From Crenobacter cavernae (lineage in GTDB: Bacteria; Pseudomonadota; Gammaproteobacteria; Burkholderiales; Chromobacteriaceae): a DNA stretch of 64,000 nt. Under the pieces are notes generated by a model. It ran no database searches. It worked only from the letters and a program-made list of their open reading frames with translations, and had not been told where the DNA came from. Location: assembly GCF_003355495.1 (NCBI RefSeq), contig NZ_CP031337.1, forward strand, positions 2,968,501 to 3,032,500, given 5' to 3'. Position numbers and translations under genes: made by a program. This document shows, one piece after another, positions 26,421 to 34,990 of this stretch (positions are counted from its first letter, which is position 1; each line of letters starts with the position of its first letter).

Positions 26421-27175
26421 GCACCGGCATCTGGCTGGTACGTCCCGACGCGCTGGACCTCGGCCAACGTCTGGCCGAAGCGCTGGGCGCGACGCTGTAC
26501 CAGCCGTGGGCCCTGCCCGACAGCCCGCGCGAGCAGTTCCGCCGCGCCTTCCACCAGCACCGCCAGTGGATCGCGGTGATGGCGAGCGGCATCGCGGTGC
26601 GCTACCTCGACGGTCTGCCGGCGAGCAAGTACACCGACCCGGCGCTGGTAGTGCTGGACGAAGCGGCGCGCTTCGCCATCCCGCTGCTGTCCGGCCACGA
26701 GGGCGGCGCCAATGCGCTCGCCTACGCGGTGGCCCGGCTCACCGGCGCGGTGCCGGCCGTCACCACCGCTACCGAGGCGCTCAAACCGTTGACGCTCGGC
26801 ATCGGCTGCCGGCGTGACAAGTCGGCGGATGACATCGAACGCGCGGCGACCAGCGCGCTAAATGGCAGAACCTTGGCCGAAGTGCGCGAAGTCGCCACCA
26901 TCGATCTCAAGGCCGACGAGGCAGGCCTGCTGGAGTTCTGCGCGCGCCATGAGCTGCCGCTGCGGGTGATCGCGCGCGCCGACGTGGCCGCGCGCGCCTG
27001 GGTGGGCCAGCCTTCCGCGTGGGTGCAGCAGAACGTCGGCGTCGATGGCGTGTGCGAGCCGTGCGCGCTGATCGCCAGCCCGCGCGGGCGGCTGATCGTG
27101 CCCAAGACCGCATTGGACGGCGTCACCGTCGCCGTCGTAGAAGACAACATCGAAATGAAAGTACCCAACCCATGA
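26417..27175 (+). CDS. cbiG: Cobalt-precorrin-5A hydrolase CbiG (short form)
   Basis: 252 aa. GTG 26417 is chosen because it overlaps the cbiF stop (GTGA) as at the other junctions. CbiG opens the delta-lactone and expels C20 as acetaldehyde. The N-terminal domain has WIAVMASGIAVRYLDGLPAS and PLLSGHEGGANALAYAVARL; the C-terminal domain has TLGIGCRRDKSADDIERAAT. At 252 aa it is about 100 residues shorter than Salmonella CbiG (351 aa), because the poorly conserved middle region is nearly absent. Confidence 0.9.
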   Translation: MSTGIWLVRPDALDLGQRLAEALGATLYQPWALPDSPREQFRRAFHQHRQWIAVMASGIAVRYLDGLPASKYTDPALVVLDEAARFAIPLLSGHEGGANALAYAVARLTGAVPAVTTATEALKPLTLGIGCRRDKSADDIERAATSALNGRTLAEVREVATIDLKADEAGLLEFCARHELPLRVIARADVAARAWVGQPSAWVQQNVGVDGVCEPCALIASPRGRLIVPKTALDGVTVAVVEDNIEMKVPNP

Positions 27176-28716
27176 CCGGCAAACTCTACCTGGTCTCCGT
27201 CGGCCCGGGCACCAGCGAACTGATCCCGCCGATGGTGAAGACCGCCCTCGCCGCCAGCGAGGTGATCGTGTCCTACGAGCTGTACCTGACCTGGATCCAG
27301 CCGTGGATCGCCGGCAAGGACATCCGCACCCTGCCGCTGACCCAGGAGCGCGACCGCGCCCAGCTGGCGCTGGAGCAGGCGCGCGCCGGCAAGACCGTGG
27401 CGCTGATCTCCAGCGGTGACATCGGCATCTACGCCATGGCCACGCTGGCGTTCGAGGACATGCGCGAGGACGACAGCTTCGATGTGCAGCTGATCCCCGG
27501 CATCACCTCGGCCAACGCCTGCGCCTCGCTGCTGGGCGCGCCGCTGTCGCACGACTTCGCCACCTTGAGTCTGTCCGACCTGCTCTGCCCGTGGGAGTGG
27601 ATCGAGAAACGCGCGCGCCACATCGCCGCGGCCGATCTCGCCGCTGTCTTTTACAACGTGCAGAGCAAGCAGCGCCAGGAAGGCGTGTACCGCATTCTCG
27701 ACATCATGCTCGAGCACAAGCGCCCCGAGACGCTGTGCGGCATCGTGCACAACGCCTACCGCGAGGGCCAGACCGTCGAAGTCGTCACGCTGGCCGAACT
27801 GCGCACGCGCCGCTTCAACATGCTGACCTCGATCGTCATCGGCAACCGTTTCACCAAGCGCAAGCGCGACTGGATCTTCTCGCCGCGCGGCTACGGCAAC
27901 TGGGACGACACCCCGGACACCGTCAAGGCCGCCACCCTGCCCGAGCGCGCGGTGTGGGTGTTCTCCGGCACCAGCGACGGCAATGCCTTGGCGCGCGAGA
28001 TCGCCGCCCAGGGCCAACCGGTGGTGGTGTCCAGCGCCACCGACTACGGCGCCGAGCTGGTCGAGCAGAACTGCCCCGGTCTCACTACGGTGTCCGGCCG
28101 CCTCGGCATCGAGCGTCGTCGCGAGCTGCTGCGCGATAGTGGCGCGCGGGTGATCGTTGACGCCACCCACCCCTACGCCACCGAGATGTCGCAGCAGCTG
28201 ATCGCGCTGGGTCAGGAACTCGGCCTGCGCTACCTGCGCTACGAGCGCCCCAGCGCCGCCGACACCCATCCGGCCGAACACGTCGCGACGATGGAAGACG
28301 CCGCCAGGCTGGCGATGGCACGCGGCCAACGCATCTTCCTCGCCACCGGCTCCAAGGACCTGGCCGCCTTCGTCAAGGCCGACGGCGCCGACGAATGCGA
28401 GTGGTTCGTGCGCCTCGCCCCCGATCCGCAGCATCTGCAGCGCGCCATCGACGTCGGTATTCCGCGCTCGCACCTGCTGGCGATGCAGGGCCCGTTCTCG
28501 CAGGCGGCCAACGAGGTGCTGTGGCGCGGCTGGGGCATCGACTGCGTGGTGACCAAGCAGTCCGGCGACGCCGGCGGCTACGGCGCCAAGGCCGCCGCCG
28601 CCGCGGCGCTCAGCATCCCGCTGATCGTGGTCGACCGGCCCAAGGTCGACTATCCGGCGGTCGCCAGCGATTTCGCCGGCGTACTGGCCGCGCTGAATCA
28701 GGCACAACCGGCATGA
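27172..28716 (+). CDS. cbiH: CbiH-CbiJ fusion: cobalt-precorrin-3B C17-methyltransferase / cobalt-precorrin-6A reductase
   Basis: 514 aa. Residues 1-245 are a tetrapyrrole methylase: KLYLVSVGPGTSELIPPMVK, ISSGDIGIYAMATLAFED, IPGITSANACASLLGAPLSH, and FYNVQSKQRQEGVYRILDIM, matching CbiH/CobJ. From about residue 262 (ERAVWVFSGTSDGNALAREI) the protein is CbiJ/CobK, the NADH-dependent reductase, with VIVDATHPYATEMSQQL and a C-terminal VVTKQSGDAGGYGAKAAAAA. The two steps are not consecutive. The gene overlaps cbiG and cobW by 4 bases each. Confidence 0.93.
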   Translation: MTGKLYLVSVGPGTSELIPPMVKTALAASEVIVSYELYLTWIQPWIAGKDIRTLPLTQERDRAQLALEQARAGKTVALISSGDIGIYAMATLAFEDMREDDSFDVQLIPGITSANACASLLGAPLSHDFATLSLSDLLCPWEWIEKRARHIAAADLAAVFYNVQSKQRQEGVYRILDIMLEHKRPETLCGIVHNAYREGQTVEVVTLAELRTRRFNMLTSIVIGNRFTKRKRDWIFSPRGYGNWDDTPDTVKAATLPERAVWVFSGTSDGNALAREIAAQGQPVVVSSATDYGAELVEQNCPGLTTVSGRLGIERRRELLRDSGARVIVDATHPYATEMSQQLIALGQELGLRYLRYERPSAADTHPAEHVATMEDAARLAMARGQRIFLATGSKDLAAFVKADGADECEWFVRLAPDPQHLQRAIDVGIPRSHLLAMQGPFSQAANEVLWRGWGIDCVVTKQSGDAGGYGAKAAAAAALSIPLIVVDRPKVDYPAVASDFAGVLAALNQAQPA

Positions 28717-29837
28717 GCGCACCACGCATCCCGGTCACCGTCGTCACCGGCTTTCTTGGCGCCGGCAAGACCACGCTGCTGTCCAATCTGATTCGTGACA
28801 GTAAGCAGCGCCGGCTGGCGATTCTGGTCAACGAATTCGGCGAGGTGTCGATCGACGGTGCGCTGCTGCGCGTCGAGGGCGAACGCGGCGAGGTGGAAAT
28901 TCACGACCTGTCCAACGGCCTCGTCGCCTACGACGACGACGAGGACTTCCTGCCGACCATGCTGGCGCTGTGGCAGCGCCGCAGCCTGATCGACCACGTG
29001 CTGATCGAAACCTCCGGCCTGGCGCTGCCCAGCGCGGTGATGGAACAGCTGCAGGGTGAGGCGCTGGCGCCGTACTTCGTGCTCGACGCCACGCTGGCGG
29101 TGGTCGACACCCCGCTCTTGCTCGCAGGCGGCTTCGGCCAACCTGCAGCACCGGACGTTACTACGTCAGCAGCCGATCTCCCGATCGCCACGCTGTTCGA
29201 ACTGCAGCTGGCCAACGCCGACATCGTGGTGTTGAACAAGATCGACGCACTCGGCGACGAGGCGCTGCTGGCAGCCGAAACCCGCGTGCGCCAGCTGGCG
29301 CCGTCGATCCGCTTCATCGAACTGGCCTACCAGGCCCGGCTCGACACCCGGCTGACGCTGGGGCTACACCTGCACGAACCGGCCAATGCCGCGCACCGCC
29401 ACTATGGCCCGGTGTCCAACATGCCGGGCCTGGCGATGCGCCCGCTGGCCAACCAGGGGCAGCTCGACGGCCACAGCCATAGCGGCCTCGGCGCGCACAG
29501 CCACGGCTTGGCCACCCATAAGCACTTCCACGAACAGGACCCGGGCTGGCAGTCGTTCATGATTCGCAGCAAGGAAGCGCAGGATAGCGACGTCCTGCGC
29601 GAAGCCATCGTCGCCATCGCCCGCAGCGAGCCGCTGTTGCGCATCAAGGGTTTTGCGCCGCCACGCGCGGGCGGCGGCCGGCTGCTGATCCAGGGTGTGC
29701 GCAGCCGCATCGAGTTGCAGCACGAACCGGACGCCGCACCGGCACGCCAGGCGCAACTGGTGTTCATCGGCTACCACCCGAGCCGCCCGCGCATCGTCGA
29801 ACAGCTCTGCGAACTGACCGGCACCGCCTGGCACTAA
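28713..29837 (+). CDS. cobW: CobW-type G3E GTPase
   Basis: 374 aa metal-chaperone GTPase (COG0523), thought to deliver cobalt in B12 synthesis. Walker A is TGFLGAGKTTLLSNL near residues 12-26, Walker B-like LIETSGLALPSAV, guanine site LNKIDALG. The usual CxCC metal motif, expected just after LSNG near residue 70, is absent: the sequence reads LSNGLVAYDDDEDFLPTM. A histidine-rich stretch (HSHSGLGAHSHGLATHKHFH, residues about 252-271) may bind metal instead. The C-terminal CobW_C domain follows. Last of the tightly overlapping run; cobO starts 11 bases later. Confidence 0.9.
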   Translation: MSAPRIPVTVVTGFLGAGKTTLLSNLIRDSKQRRLAILVNEFGEVSIDGALLRVEGERGEVEIHDLSNGLVAYDDDEDFLPTMLALWQRRSLIDHVLIETSGLALPSAVMEQLQGEALAPYFVLDATLAVVDTPLLLAGGFGQPAAPDVTTSAADLPIATLFELQLANADIVVLNKIDALGDEALLAAETRVRQLAPSIRFIELAYQARLDTRLTLGLHLHEPANAAHRHYGPVSNMPGLAMRPLANQGQLDGHSHSGLGAHSHGLATHKHFHEQDPGWQSFMIRSKEAQDSDVLREAIVAIARSEPLLRIKGFAPPRAGGGRLLIQGVRSRIELQHEPDAAPARQAQLVFIGYHPSRPRIVEQLCELTGTAWH

Positions 29838-29848
29838 CCAAGGAACCC

Positions 29849-30454
29849 ATGATGAAAACCGACCCGACCTCCCACCAGCGCATGACCGAACGGCGCAAGG
29901 CCGGCTTCGAGAAGAAGAAGGCCGCCGCCACCAAGGAAAAGGGGCTGCTGATCGTCAACACCGGTACCGGCAAGGGCAAGAGCAGCGCCGCCTTCGGCAT
30001 GGGGCTGCGCGTGGTCGGCCACGGCATGCGTCTGGGCGTGGTGCAGTTCATCAAGGGCGCGCTGCACACCGCCGAGCGCGACCTGCTGGGCGGCTTCGAC
30101 AACTGCGATTTTCACACCATGGGCGACGGCTACACCTGGAACACCCAGGACCGCGACGCCGACATCGCCACCGCGCGCAAGGGCTGGAACGAGGCATGCC
30201 GCATGATCGAAAGCGGCGAGTACGACATGGTGATCCTCGACGAGCTCAATATCGTGCTCAAGTACGACTACCTGCCGCTGGACGAGGTGCTGACGGTACT
30301 CGCGGGACGCTCGGCCGACCTGCACGTGGTGGTCACCGGCCGCCACGCGCCGGAGGCGCTGCTCGAGGCAGCGGATCTCGTCACCGAAATGAAGCTGGTC
30401 AAGCACCCCTACCGCGAGCAGGGCATCAAGGCGCAGCAGGGCGTCGAGTTCTGA
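29849..30454 (+). CDS. cobO: Cob(I)yrinic acid a,c-diamide adenosyltransferase CobO
   Basis: 201 aa, the BtuR/CobO type. It adds the 5'-deoxyadenosyl group to the cobalt. The P-loop is VNTGTGKGKSSAAFGMGLRV near residues 37-56. DYTWNTQ-like GDGYTWNTQDRDADI and VILDELNIVLKYDYLPLDEV are hallmarks. ATGATG at the start leaves two options (29849 or 29852); AAGGA at 29840-29844 suits the second slightly better. The N-terminus is lysine/arginine-rich (MTERRKAGFEKKKAAATKEK), as in this family. Confidence 0.95.
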   Translation: MMKTDPTSHQRMTERRKAGFEKKKAAATKEKGLLIVNTGTGKGKSSAAFGMGLRVVGHGMRLGVVQFIKGALHTAERDLLGGFDNCDFHTMGDGYTWNTQDRDADIATARKGWNEACRMIESGEYDMVILDELNIVLKYDYLPLDEVLTVLAGRSADLHVVVTGRHAPEALLEAADLVTEMKLVKHPYREQGIKAQQGVEF

Positions 30455-30456
30455 GT

Positions 30457-31758
30457 ATGAGCACCGACACCGTGCGCCGCTGCCCGGCGCTGTTCCTCAC
30501 CGCGCCGGCCTCGCATCAGGGCAAGACCACGCTCACCGCCGGCCTGGCGCGCTACCACCGTGACCAGGGCCGCACCGTGCGCGTGTTCAAGACCGGGCCG
30601 GACTTCCTCGACCCCTACATCCTCGAGCGCGCGTCGGGTAACCCGGTGTACTCGCTCGACCTGTGGATGACCGGCGAAGCCGACTGCCGGCGGCGGCTGT
30701 ACGAGGCAGCGGCCGATGCCGACCTGATCCTGATCGAGGGCAGCATGGGCTTGTTCGACGGCACGCCGTCGAGTGCCGATCTGGCGCAAACCTTCGGCGT
30801 GCCGGTGCTGGCCGTGATCGACGCCACCGGCATGGCGCAGACCTTCGCTGCCGTCGCGCACGGGCTGGAGAGCTTCCGCCCCGGCCTGCCGTTCTACGGC
30901 GTGCTGGCCAACCGCGTCGCCAGCGCCCGTCACGCCGAGATGCTGCTAGAGGCGCTGCCACCGGCGCTGCGCTGCCTCGGCACCGTGATGCGCGAAGACG
31001 CCATGACGCTGCCGGAGCGCCACTTGGGACTGGTGCAGGCGCAGGAGATCGGCGACCTCGAACGACGCCTGCAGACCGCTGCGGTGCAGATCGCCGACAC
31101 TGAACTGACGGCTCTGCCGCCGGCCGTCGAATTCCAGCCGGCGCCTATCGTGCCGGTGCCGCCGCTGCTTTCCGGCGTGCGCATCGCCATCGCCCGCGAC
31201 AAGGCGTTCTCGTTCATTTACCCGGCCAACCTGGAGCTGCTCGCCGCGCTCAGGGCGGAACTCGTGTTCTTCTCGCCGCTGGCCGACGAGCCCCTGCCGC
31301 CGGCCGACGCCGTCTACCTACCGGGCGGCTACCCGGAACTGCACCTCGCCGCGCTCTCGGCCAACCTTAGGACCAAGACCGACTTGCAGGCGCACGTCGC
31401 GGCCGGCAAGCCGCTCTACGCCGAATGCGGCGGCATGCTCTACCTGCTCGACGCGCTCACCGACAAGGCCGGCCACCGCGGTGCCCTGCTCGGGCTCCTG
31501 CCCGGCAGCGCCACGCTACACGGCAGGCTGGCCGGGCTAGGGCTGCAATCGGTCGAACTGAACGGCGAGACGCTGCGCGGCCACACCTTCCATTATTCGA
31601 GCCTGCAGACACCGCTCGCCCCGCTCACCCACGCGCAGCGCGCCAGCGGCACGGCGCCTGGCGAAGCGGTCTACCGCCACGGCAGCGTGCTGGCGAGCTA
31701 TCTGCATACCTACTTCCCGTCCAACCCCACCGCCGCCGCCGGCCTGTTCCTGCCATGA
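30457..31758 (+). CDS. cbiA: Cobyrinate a,c-diamide synthase CbiA
   Basis: 433 aa (CobB in Pseudomonas naming). It amidates the a and c side chains with glutamine and ATP. N-terminal ATP site: LTAPASHQGKTTLTAGLARY; KTGPDFLDPYILERASGNP is a family block; LILIEGSMGLFDGTPSSADL follows. The glutamine amidotransferase domain has YLPGGYPELHLAALSANLR, the cysteine in LYAECGGMLYLLDAL, and the histidine in SYLHTYFPSNP. ATG 30457 lies 2 bases after the cobO stop; the gene overlaps bluB by 4 bases. Confidence 0.95.
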   Translation: MSTDTVRRCPALFLTAPASHQGKTTLTAGLARYHRDQGRTVRVFKTGPDFLDPYILERASGNPVYSLDLWMTGEADCRRRLYEAAADADLILIEGSMGLFDGTPSSADLAQTFGVPVLAVIDATGMAQTFAAVAHGLESFRPGLPFYGVLANRVASARHAEMLLEALPPALRCLGTVMREDAMTLPERHLGLVQAQEIGDLERRLQTAAVQIADTELTALPPAVEFQPAPIVPVPPLLSGVRIAIARDKAFSFIYPANLELLAALRAELVFFSPLADEPLPPADAVYLPGGYPELHLAALSANLRTKTDLQAHVAAGKPLYAECGGMLYLLDALTDKAGHRGALLGLLPGSATLHGRLAGLGLQSVELNGETLRGHTFHYSSLQTPLAPLTHAQRASGTAPGEAVYRHGSVLASYLHTYFPSNPTAAAGLFLP

Positions 31759-32414
31759 ACCGATACAGCGACACCGACATCGCCGCCGTCTACCGCGTGA
31801 TCCGCGAGCGCCGCGACATGCGCCATTTCCGCCCCGACCCGCTCGGCCCCGCGCTGCTCGAGCGGCTGTTGCAGGCCGCGCACCTGGCGCCCAGCGTCGG
31901 CTTCATGCAGCCGTGGCGCTTCATCCGCATCAGCGATGCGGCGCTACGCCGACAGATACACGCGCTGGTCGAGGCCGAACGTATACGCACCGCCGATGCG
32001 CTCGGCGAGCGTCAGGACGAATTCATGCGGCTCAAGGTGGAAGGGATTCTCGACTGCGGCGAGGTGCTGGTCGCGGCGCTGATGGACGGACGCGAGCACC
32101 ACGTGTTCGGCCGGCGCACGCTGCCGGAGATGGACCTGGCCTCGGTCGCCTGTGCCATCCAGAACCTGTGGCTGGCCGCGCGCGCCGAGGGCATCGGCCT
32201 CGGCTGGGTGTCGCTGTTCGACCCGGCCGCGCTGGGCGAGCTGCTGCAGCTGCCACCGGGCGCCAAGGCCGTGGCCATCCTCTGCCTCGGCCACGTCGAC
32301 GCCTTCTACGCCAAACCGATGCTGGAACAGGAAGACTGGGCCAGTCGCCAGCCGCTGGCGGCATTGCTATCCGAAAATTATTGGCAAAATGATGCGTCGA
32401 TCCGTCGGGAATAA
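31755..32414 (+). CDS. bluB: 5,6-dimethylbenzimidazole synthase BluB
   Basis: 219 aa flavin enzyme of the nitroreductase fold that destroys FMNH2 with O2 to make the lower ligand of B12. VYRVIRERRDMRHFRPDPLG and LLQAAHLAPSVGFMQPWRFI are diagnostic for BluB; GWVSLFDPAALGELLQLP follows. It needs oxygen, so the cell makes B12 by the early-cobalt enzymes but is not confined to anaerobic life. It is the last cob gene here. cobT, cobU and cobS are not in the window. Confidence 0.95.
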   Translation: MNRYSDTDIAAVYRVIRERRDMRHFRPDPLGPALLERLLQAAHLAPSVGFMQPWRFIRISDAALRRQIHALVEAERIRTADALGERQDEFMRLKVEGILDCGEVLVAALMDGREHHVFGRRTLPEMDLASVACAIQNLWLAARAEGIGLGWVSLFDPAALGELLQLPPGAKAVAILCLGHVDAFYAKPMLEQEDWASRQPLAALLSENYWQNDASIRRE

Positions 32415-32479
32415 TGCCCCTCCCAAGACGCACACGAGCTTAGGCATGCCGGTTCAAACTCATACCTCCATGTAAAACA

Positions 32480-32596
32480 TGGCTTTGTTATTTGTTAAAG
32501 GTATGGACGCTCCCTTCATCCAGTGAGTCGCTTGCAACTTGCTGTGGCACCTCAATGCCGCTTCAGAAAGGGGGCGGCCATACCCTTCACAAAGCC
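32480..32596. repeat. MITE-like relic made of two IS1111-group left ends
   Basis: GGCTTTGTTATTTGTTAAAGG leads to GTATGGACGCTCCCTT on the left. On the right, the complement of GGCTTTGTGAAGGGTATGGCC and CCCCCTTTCTGAAGCGGCAT closes it. The right arm matches the left end of the IS1111-group copy at 5935-5990. The ~117-bp unit has inverted ends and no coding capacity, so it looks like an internally deleted IS derivative. Confidence 0.55.
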
Positions 32597-32682
32597 GGTC
32601 GGAACCGCAGGCCTTACTAGATCTGATGGGCGCTGTTGTACAAATGCCGGTCAGAGCGCAAAGCCCCTTTCCCCAGATGGAT

Positions 32683-33226
32683 TTATGCCACACGGACGGT
32701 GGCCGGCGTGCCCAGATGGGTGAAGCGATTCAGGATCGCCGCCCGCACCTGCAACTCCGCCACCTGACGATCGAAGTCTCTGGCCATCACCCGTTCGCCC
32801 AGGAGCTTGAAGCAGCGCATCTTGGTTTCCACCAGGCTGCGCCGGTGGTAGCCGCTCCATGTCTTCCAGATCGCCCGACCCAGATGCCGGGTGGTGCGCA
32901 GAATCTCGTTACGAGCAGCGGCACCCGGTCGATTCGCTTTCCACGGCTTGGCATTCTTGCGGGTCGGTATCACCGCGACGGCCTGGCGCCGGGCGATGGC
33001 CTCATGGCAGCCCTGGGTGTCGTAGGCGCCATCGCCGCTCACAGAAAGAACCGTTTCATCGGACGGGATCTGATCCAGTAACTCGGACAGCATGGGCGCG
33101 TCGCCCACCGTGTGGTCGGTGACCTCGATGGCCCGGATCTCCAGGGTCTGCGCATCGATGCCCAGATGGACCTTGCGCCACTGGCGGCGATACTCGGCGC
33201 CGTGCTTTTTTGTCTTCCACTCGTAC
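32683..33226 (-). pseudogene. IS5-family transposase, C-terminal part
   Basis: Reads EWKTKKHGAEYRRQWRKVHL, then LEIRAIEVTDHTVGDAPMLS and SGDGAYDTQGCHEAIARRQA (a DDE aspartate), and WSGYHRRSLVETKMRCFKLL with the catalytic glutamate. It is the transposase DDE_Tnp_1 core of an IS5-type enzyme. The frame enters from the IS1111 end, so the ATG at 33228 is inside that end and not the native start. About 20 residues between the two halves seem to be missing. Confidence 0.8.
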
Positions 33227-33238
33227 ATGGACGCCCCC

Positions 33239-33513
33239 GGTTTGCCAAGCCCTCAATTCATGACAGCGTGAAGGTATAGATTGCACCCGTACATTCGGAC
33301 TTTGTTCGTGGAACCATGCCACTGTCCCTGATGGGTTACGCTGGTTGACGCCTCAATCGCCTTCTCGCACTCAAGGTGCCGCGAATGGAACGGGCTTTGC
33401 CAACCACGGTCTGACCTGTCTTGCCATCACTTCATGATTGCCTGAGCAATCGGTGGTTCTGCTCTCCCCGCATGGCTATTGCTGGACTTGGTGACGACGA
33501 CTCGGTCGGTTGA
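33239..33513 (-). ncRNA. Possible bridge RNA (seekRNA) region of the IS1111-group element
   Basis: This 275-bp stretch follows the transposase stop and precedes the right inverted end. It has no ORF. In IS1111-group elements the guide RNA that pairs with target and donor is encoded in the 3' non-coding part, whereas IS110-group elements carry it in the leader. I could not fold it by hand well enough to place the target loops. Confidence 0.4.
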
Positions 33514-34557
33514 TCAGGCGCGGGGCTTGATGGGGGCATATCCCGCCTGATACTGACGATCATGAGCCAACAATGCCCAGACGATGCGAGCATTCTTGTT
33601 GGCCAGCGCCACCGCCGCCACGTTCTTGTTGCGCCGGTTGACCACCTGGTTCACCCAGTTGCAGGTCGCGTCAGGTTCCGTCTTGCGGGCTGCTTGAAAG
33701 ATCACGGCTCGTGCGCCATGAATCAGCAAGGTTCTGAGGTACGTGTCACCGCGCTTGCTGATACCTAGCAGGTTTTGTTTCCCTCCGCTGGAGTGTTGGC
33801 GAGGCACCAGCCCCAGCCAGGCCGCCACCTGCCGACCCCCATCAAAGTTCTTGGCATTGCCCAGAGAGGCGACCAGTGCACTGGCGGTGATGGGGCCAAT
33901 GCCCGGTATTTGCTCTAGTTTCTTGCTGAGCTCGCTTTGGCGGTGCCAGGCTAGGATCTGCGTTTCGAGTTCGCTGGCCTGCTTGTCCAGCGCCTTCAGA
34001 TGATCGAGCAGGCGCTGAATCAGCAGTCGAAACGATCCAGGCAGTTCGTTGCTGGCATCTTCAATGAGCTCTGGCACCTGGTTGGCAATGTGGCCCATGC
34101 CCTGGGGAAGGATCAGCCCGAGCTCAGCCAGCAGACCACGGATCTGGTTGGCCTGGGCAGTGCGGGCTTTGACAAAACCCTGACGTACCCGGTGCAACGC
34201 CAGCACGCTTTGCTGTTCCACATTCTTGATTGGCACAAACCGCATGTTCGGGCGGGTCACTGCTTCGCAGATGGCCTCGGCATCCGCGGCATCGTTCTTG
34301 TTGGTCTTGACGTAGGGCTTGACGTGCTGGGGCGCCATCAGTTTAACGGCGTGGCCCATGCTCTGGAGCTTGCGAGCCCAGTGATGGGCGCTGCCGCAGG
34401 CCTCCATGCCAATGAGGCAGGGCGGCAGGTTGGCAAAGAAGGCTGCCACCTGGTGTCGCGTCACCTGTTTGCGCAGCACCACCTTGCCATGCTCATCGAC
34501 TCCGTGAACTTGAAACACGTTTTTGGCCAGATCCAGCCCGATCGTTCTACCGTTCAT
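33514..34557 (-). CDS. IS110-family transposase (IS1111 group)
   Basis: 347 aa RNA-guided recombinase with an N-terminal RuvC-like DEDD domain (first aspartate in RTIGLDLAKNVFQVHGVDEH; DAADAEAICEAVTRP further on) and the C-terminal transposase_20 domain (EQIPGIGPITASALVASLGN, GGRQVAAWLGLVPRQHSSGG, KRGDTYLRTLLIHGARAV). The nucleophile serine is expected in the last region. ATG 34557 follows GGGAG and matches the start of the truncated copy at 6033; the frame opens 36 bases earlier. It has no frameshift, so it may still be active. Confidence 0.92.
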   Translation of the reverse strand: MNGRTIGLDLAKNVFQVHGVDEHGKVVLRKQVTRHQVAAFFANLPPCLIGMEACGSAHHWARKLQSMGHAVKLMAPQHVKPYVKTNKNDAADAEAICEAVTRPNMRFVPIKNVEQQSVLALHRVRQGFVKARTAQANQIRGLLAELGLILPQGMGHIANQVPELIEDASNELPGSFRLLIQRLLDHLKALDKQASELETQILAWHRQSELSKKLEQIPGIGPITASALVASLGNAKNFDGGRQVAAWLGLVPRQHSSGGKQNLLGISKRGDTYLRTLLIHGARAVIFQAARKTEPDATCNWVNQVVNRRNKNVAAVALANKNARIVWALLAHDRQYQAGYAPIKPRA

Positions 34558-34637
34558 GGTGACGCTCCCTTCAATCAGTGAGGTGATAGCCATCTCACTG
34601 TGGCACTGCGATGCCGTTTAGAGGAGGGGGCGTCCAT

Positions 34638-34990
34638 CCCATTGACTCGGACGTACCGGGATGGCGACCACGAGATCCTTTTGACGCCGGCAGACGGTGC
34701 TGTAGTCGGGAGCCGGCCAGTTCAGCCCGGCCAGCTTCAACAAACTTTGCACGAAACCGATGGCTTGTCGCAGGGCGAGGCTGAACCGCCCCTTGATGGT
34801 CAGACAAAACTGAATGGCCGCGTCGCTGAAGGTCGGAGACCGTCCCCGCTTGCCGGTGGCCAGCCCCTGCCACTGCATGTTCTTGTCCCAGATCATTAGC
34901 GCCCCGCGCGCCTTGAGGGCGGCGTTGTCCCCCAAGGGGATTTCCTGCAGGGCATAGGCTTTCCAGTTGGTGGTGCGGTACTTGGCGGCG
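34638..34990 (-). pseudogene. IS5-family transposase, N-terminal part
   Basis: Minus-strand frame with KYRTTNWKAYALQEIPLGDN, LMIWDKNMQWQGLATGKRGR, FSDAAIQFCLTIKGRFSLAL and DYSTVCRRQKDLVVAIPVRP. It then enters the IS1111-group end near 34637. I see no in-frame ATG close to the beginning: the ATG at about 35000 is in another frame. The reading frame may therefore already have been damaged before the insertion. Confidence 0.7.

Larger units (their letters stand above)
33227..34637 (-). mobile_element. Complete IS1111-group (IS110 family) insertion sequence
   Basis: Perfect 12-bp inverted ends: ATGGACGCCCCC at 33227-33238 and GGGGGCGTCCAT at 34626-34637. The element is about 1.4 kb with one transposase gene on the minus strand. 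The non-coding stretch beyond the transposase stop is about 275 bp, while the leader is only about 70 bp. Inverted ends plus a long 3' non-coding part are features of the IS1111 subgroup rather than classical IS110. It sits inside the IS5-type transposase. Confidence 0.85.
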
